9,437 nucleotides of DNA from Nitrospira sp. (lineage in GTDB: Bacteria > Nitrospirota > Nitrospiria > Nitrospirales > Nitrospiraceae). Under the pieces are notes generated by a model, which saw nothing but the letters and a program-made list of their open reading frames with translations, was not told the origin of the DNA and did no database searches. Of this stretch, positions 6,726 to 9,437 are shown one piece after another. The first letter of the stretch is position 1. The number at the start of each line of letters is the position of its first letter. The position numbers were made by a program, and so were the translations under genes. Location of the stretch: assembly GCA_024998705.1 (NCBI GenBank), contig JACOEF010000246.1, positions 1-9,437 on the forward strand, written 5' to 3'.

Positions 6726-7428
6726 CCAGTCGCGTGCTCGATATCGCCCCATTGGGATCCTCTGGTGCGGGCTCGCGTTGAGCCTGCTGATCGGCTGTTC
6801 GGCCTCACCCAGCACGAAACAACAAAAGGTGGAGATGGCCAAGTTGCCTCCGCCTAAGACGACGGGGGCGTTGTGGCAGGAAGAGAATGGCCGGGCCTAT
6901 CTCTATGAAGATCTTCGCGCCATGCGCATCGGCGACATTATTACGATTCTGATTGTGGAAAAGCACAAAGGGTCGAAAAGCGCCGACACGAACGCGGAAA
7001 GAGACTCCACTATTTCAAATGGAATCGGCGGGACTGGGATGGGTTATCTCGGTCTCCCTGGAATCCGCCTGGGCGGGGAAGCCAAACGCGGCTTCGGCGT
7101 TGATGCCAGCGCCAAGAGTAAGTTCGGCGGCAAAGGCGCGACTAATCGAGAGGACACGTTGACGGGCACCATTTCAGCCATCGTGACGGAAGTGTTGCCG
7201 AACGGCGACTTACGGGTTGAGGGGCGCCGTGAGGTGACCGTCAATTCGGAACGCCAGATCATGACCATCGCAGGCATCGTGAGGCGTGTGGATGTGAATA
7301 CGAAGAACACCGTGCAGTCGAGCGCCATTGCCGACGCCAAAATCGAATACTCCGGCCTGGGAGTCGTCGATGATGTGCAGCGGCCGGGTTGGCTCGTCAG
7401 AATTCTTAATTGGGTCTATCCGTTTTGA
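6712..7428 (+). CDS. flgH: Flagellar L-ring protein FlgH (lipoprotein)
   Basis: FlgH is the outer-membrane lipoprotein that forms the L-ring bushing around the rod. The 238-residue precursor has a lipoprotein signal with lipobox L-I-G-C, so Cys29 should be lipidated. Family features follow: LWQEENGRAYLYEDLRAMRIGDIITILI, the glycine-rich middle, and the strongly conserved C-terminal part (VLPNGDLRVEGRREV, then ADAKIEYSGLGVV, ending NWVYPF). Start choice: the GTG at 6712 overlaps the end of flgA by 14 bases and has GGGGGTGG just upstream; a TTG at 6694 would add six residues without a ribosome site. The overlap suggests translational coupling to flgA. The frame is intact. Confidence 0.94.
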   Translation: MSVSNQSRARYRPIGILWCGLALSLLIGCSASPSTKQQKVEMAKLPPPKTTGALWQEENGRAYLYEDLRAMRIGDIITILIVEKHKGSKSADTNAERDSTISNGIGGTGMGYLGLPGIRLGGEAKRGFGVDASAKSKFGGKGATNREDTLTGTISAIVTEVLPNGDLRVEGRREVTVNSERQIMTIAGIVRRVDVNTKNTVQSSAIADAKIEYSGLGVVDDVQRPGWLVRILNWVYPF

Positions 7429-7471
7429 TCGCAAGGTTGTCGGGAAGTATCGACCAGCCACAGGAGTTATC

Positions 7472-8781
7472 ATGACGAGGCCGCGCAAACAACAACGGGC
7501 GATGATCACGCAATGCTTTCGGCTGATGCTGTCAAGCGGGGTTCTGCGCCCGGGCTCGATGGATCCCGACCTCCTCGCGCGTCCCTGGACACCTCCGCCG
7601 CCCAAGCTGGCTCCTGTCCAGGAGAGACAGCCGCAGGGAACAGCATGGTTTCGGCGAACCGCAGTGGGCATGTTGGCCTTCCTCACGATCACTCTGTTCT
7701 CGGCCTCATTGGCGCAGGCCGTTCGGGTCAAGGACGTTGCGACAATCGAAGGCGTGCGCGAAAACCAGCTGATCGGGTATGGACTGGTCGTCGGCCTCGA
7801 CCGGACGGGCGATCAGGTCATCGGCGGACAGTTCACGATTCAAGCCATGATGTCCATGTTGAACAAGATGGGCATCAACCTCGTGATCGATCCCATCCAG
7901 TTGCTCACCCGCAATATTGCCTCGGTGATGGTGACGGCGAAACTTCCGCCGTTTGTGAAACCAGGCATGACGCTGGACGCAGTCGTGTCCTCGATGGCCA
8001 ATGCGAAAAGTCTCCAGGGCGGCACGCTGTTGTCTACGCCGTTGAAGGCGCCGAATCAACAGGTGTTTGCCGTGGCTCAAGGACCGGTCTCCATCGGCGG
8101 GTTCTTAGGAGGCACCGGCGGTGCGGGCGCGCGACGGTGACGAAGAACCATCAAGCGGCCGGGGTCGTTCCAGCCGGCGCCATTGTGGAAAAAGAATTGG
8201 TCGTGGATATCGAAAACTGGGACTCCGTGTCTGTGCTGCTGCGCCATCCGGATTTCACCACGGCCATTCGAACGGCGGAAGTGATCGACGGGACGTTCGG
8301 GAAGGGCACGGCCGTACCGGTGAATGCAGGCATCGTCAAAACGTCGCTTCCCGCAAATTTTCACGGCCGAGTCGTGGAATACATCGCGACCATGGAAGGG
8401 TTGGATGTGACCGTGGATGTGGCCGCCAAGGTAGTGGTGAACGAACGTACCGGCACGGTGGTCCTGGGTGAACATGTCCGACTCTCGACTTGTGCGATCT
8501 CTCACGGCAACCTGACGATTTCCGTCAAGAACACGCTCAACGTCTCGCAGCCTCCAGCTCCGCTGATCGGATCGACCCAAGGACAAACGACGGTCACTCC
8601 CGACGTGCAGACGGAAGTCAGTGAACAGGAATCCCGACTGATCGTCGTCGATCAAACCGTGACGCTGGGAGAAGTGGTCCGGGCCTTAAATGCCGTGGGC
8701 GTTACACCGCGAGATCTGGTGGCCATTCTGTCGGCCCTTCGATCGGCCGGCGCACTTCAAGCAAATCTTGAGATTGTCTAG
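7472..8781 (+). pseudogene. flgI: Flagellar P-ring protein FlgI, frameshifted
   Basis: FlgI forms the periplasmic P-ring with FlgA's help. The first part (frame of 7472) carries VRVKDVATIEG, LIGYGLVVGLDRTGD, TAKLPPFVKPGMTLD and the QGPVSIGGFLGG strand, then stops at 8138-8140. The second part, one frame back, continues from TVTKNHQAAGVVPAGAIVEKE through the conserved C-terminal half to ALQANLEIV and the TAG at 8779-8781. Removing two bases in the GCGCGCG run (8127-8133), or adding one, restores about 435 residues. As written the product stops at 222 residues. AGGAG (7462-7466) sits five bases before the ATG. The signal peptide core (MLAFLTITLFSASLAQA) ends near residue 83, so about 57 unusual, proline-rich residues precede it. 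The mature part, about 352 residues, is normal for FlgI. Sequencing error is a live alternative. Confidence 0.92.
8127..8133 (+). other. Frameshift site in flgI (GCGCGCG tract)
   Basis: The FlgI frame changes here. Upstream codons end G-A-G-A; downstream codons resume at ACG (8134) as T-V-T-K-N-H. A dinucleotide gain in the alternating GC run fits exactly; a one-base loss would also fit and would add one residue. Such runs are prone to polymerase slippage and to base-calling error. Confidence 0.85.
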
Positions 8782-8799
8782 GAAAGGGCCAGGTATGTG

Positions 8800-9129
8800 A
8801 TGGAAATACAGACGCTTATATCCGGTCAGCTTGATCTAGCTCAAATGGCAGCTCCCCAGCCGTTGGGATTTCGCAGTCCGGTGGATCAGACTGAGACAGG
8901 GGAGAAGGCTCGTGCAGGGCTTCATAAGGCCGGGCAGGAGTTTGAAGCATACTTTATCTCCTATCTTATTAAAAGTATGAGAGAAACAGTTCCGAAAGGA
9001 CTGCTGGATCGGAAGGGGGAGCAGGTCTGGTATTCCTTCTACGATCAAGAAATAGCCAAATTATCCACCGAAGCAGGGGGAATCGGTATTTCGGCCTTCG
9101 TCGATGCCTATGCCGAAAAACTTCCCTGA
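8800..9129 (+). CDS. flgJ: Rod-binding protein, FlgJ N-terminal domain type
   Basis: This short protein (109 residues) matches the rod-binding domain of FlgJ, the cap on which the rod assembles. The signature is AGQEFEAYFISYLIKSMRETVPKG (about 44-67), followed by WYSFYDQEIAKLSTEAGGIGISAFVD. The C-terminal muramidase domain of enterobacterial FlgJ is absent, as in many other phyla, so peptidoglycan cutting must come from another protein. Start choice: the ATG at 8800 has AGG six bases upstream; the GTG at 8797 would add one residue. It starts 18 bases after flgI and ends the operon. Codon use differs from the neighbours: ATA three times, plus TTA, CTA and AGA in 109 codons. Confidence 0.88.
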   Translation: MEIQTLISGQLDLAQMAAPQPLGFRSPVDQTETGEKARAGLHKAGQEFEAYFISYLIKSMRETVPKGLLDRKGEQVWYSFYDQEIAKLSTEAGGIGISAFVDAYAEKLP

Positions 9130-9144
9130 TTTATTGGCTTTTCC

Positions 9145-9172
9145 TAAAGTTCCGGGCCATTCCCTCCGATAG
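9145..9172 (+). promoter_or_regulatory. Sigma-28 (FliA) promoter before flgM
   Basis: TAAAGTTC (9145-9152) matches seven of eight bases of the -35 consensus TAAAGTTT. TCCGATAG (9165-9172) matches six of eight of the -10 consensus, with the CCGATA core complete. The 12-base gap is one longer than in E. coli. Transcription would start near 9178, about 55 bases before the flgM ATG. FliA control of flgM is known in enteric bacteria and provides negative feedback. Confidence 0.65.
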
Positions 9173-9233
9173 AGGACTCGACTAGGGGGAACGCCTTTCG
9201 GAACACCCTGGCAATTGGGGAGGAGAAGCTGTC

Positions 9234-9437
9234 ATGGAGATCTCAAACAACGGCCGAGCCGCAGATCTCGCGAAAATTTTGTTGGGAGTTCAGGAAACGG
9301 AGCGGCCGCATGGCAAGGAGGCTCCGTCTCAAGGGACGCAGCCCCAAGACCGCGTTCAGATTTCAGAGCAGGCCAAGGAACTCCAGCGTCTGCGGGCTGC
9401 GGCGGAACAACCGGATGCGGAGCGTGATGTTCGAGTC
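9234..9437 (+). CDS. flgM: Anti-sigma-28 factor FlgM (partial, runs off the window)
   Basis: FlgM binds FliA and keeps it inactive until the finished hook-basal body exports FlgM from the cell. The 68 visible residues begin MEISNNGRAADLAKIL, matching the FlgM N-terminus (MKI-x-x-NG-type). They include DRVQISEQAKELQRLR, the typical start of the conserved sigma-binding helical part. The frame is open to the window edge, so the end of the protein is not seen. GGAGGAG (9219-9225) lies eight bases before the ATG. It follows flgJ by 104 bases and has its own candidate sigma-28 promoter, so it is probably transcribed both with the operon and alone. Confidence 0.88.
   Translation, partial: MEISNNGRAADLAKILLGVQETERPHGKEAPSQGTQPQDRVQISEQAKELQRLRAAAEQPDAERDVRV

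Noticed and set aside
8120..8145. Programmed ribosomal frameshift in flgI
   Set aside because: There is no slippery A- or T-rich heptamer or other recognised frameshift signal, and FlgI is not known to use frameshifting. A dinucleotide slip or read error is simpler.

Overview
The window is one stretch of a bacterial flagellar gene cluster, with every gene on the + strand. Protein content and gene order (flhA end, flhF, flhG, fliA, then flgF-flgG-flgA-flgH-flgI-flgJ-flgM) point to a GC-rich, Gram-negative, polarly flagellated bacterium. My best guess is Nitrospirota, Nitrospira-like. That is inference from gene order and protein style, since there is no rRNA or other taxonomic marker here. P-ring and L-ring genes imply an outer membrane.

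Layout. Positions 1-68 hold the last codons of an upstream gene, probably flhA (export gate), overlapping the start of flhF. Positions 65-3023 carry the placement and number regulators FlhF (SRP-type GTPase) and FlhG (MinD-type ATPase), followed by sigma-28 FliA. A 159-base gap with a candidate sigma-28 promoter precedes a membrane-anchored protein with a degenerate GGDEF domain (3183-4058). A 267-base regulatory region (4059-4325) holds a hairpin, five GGCAGG/CCTGCC hexamers and a near-consensus sigma-54 promoter. This promoter drives the rod and ring operon: flgF, flgG (proximal and distal rod), flgA (P-ring chaperone), flgH (L-ring lipoprotein), flgI (P-ring) and flgJ (single-domain rod-binding protein). 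A second candidate sigma-28 promoter lies before flgM, the anti-sigma-28 factor, which runs off the right edge.

The logic is a flagellar hierarchy: sigma-54 for the basal body, sigma-28 for late genes, and FlgM holding FliA inactive until the hook-basal body is finished. The two candidate sigma-28 promoters share the same internal spacing, one base longer than the E. coli consensus.

The most striking fact is that two adjacent structural genes are broken. flgG has an in-frame amber codon (5364-5366) where the family has a conserved glutamine, a one-base CAG-to-TAG change. flgI has a frameshift in a GCGCGCG tract (8127-8133). All other genes look intact. Either the sequence carries errors, or this lineage or culture has recently lost its flagellum. 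I see no mobile element, CRISPR array, tRNA or rRNA, and no wholly new system. The interest lies in the lesions, the promoter pair, the degenerate GGDEF protein and the unusual FlgI leader.
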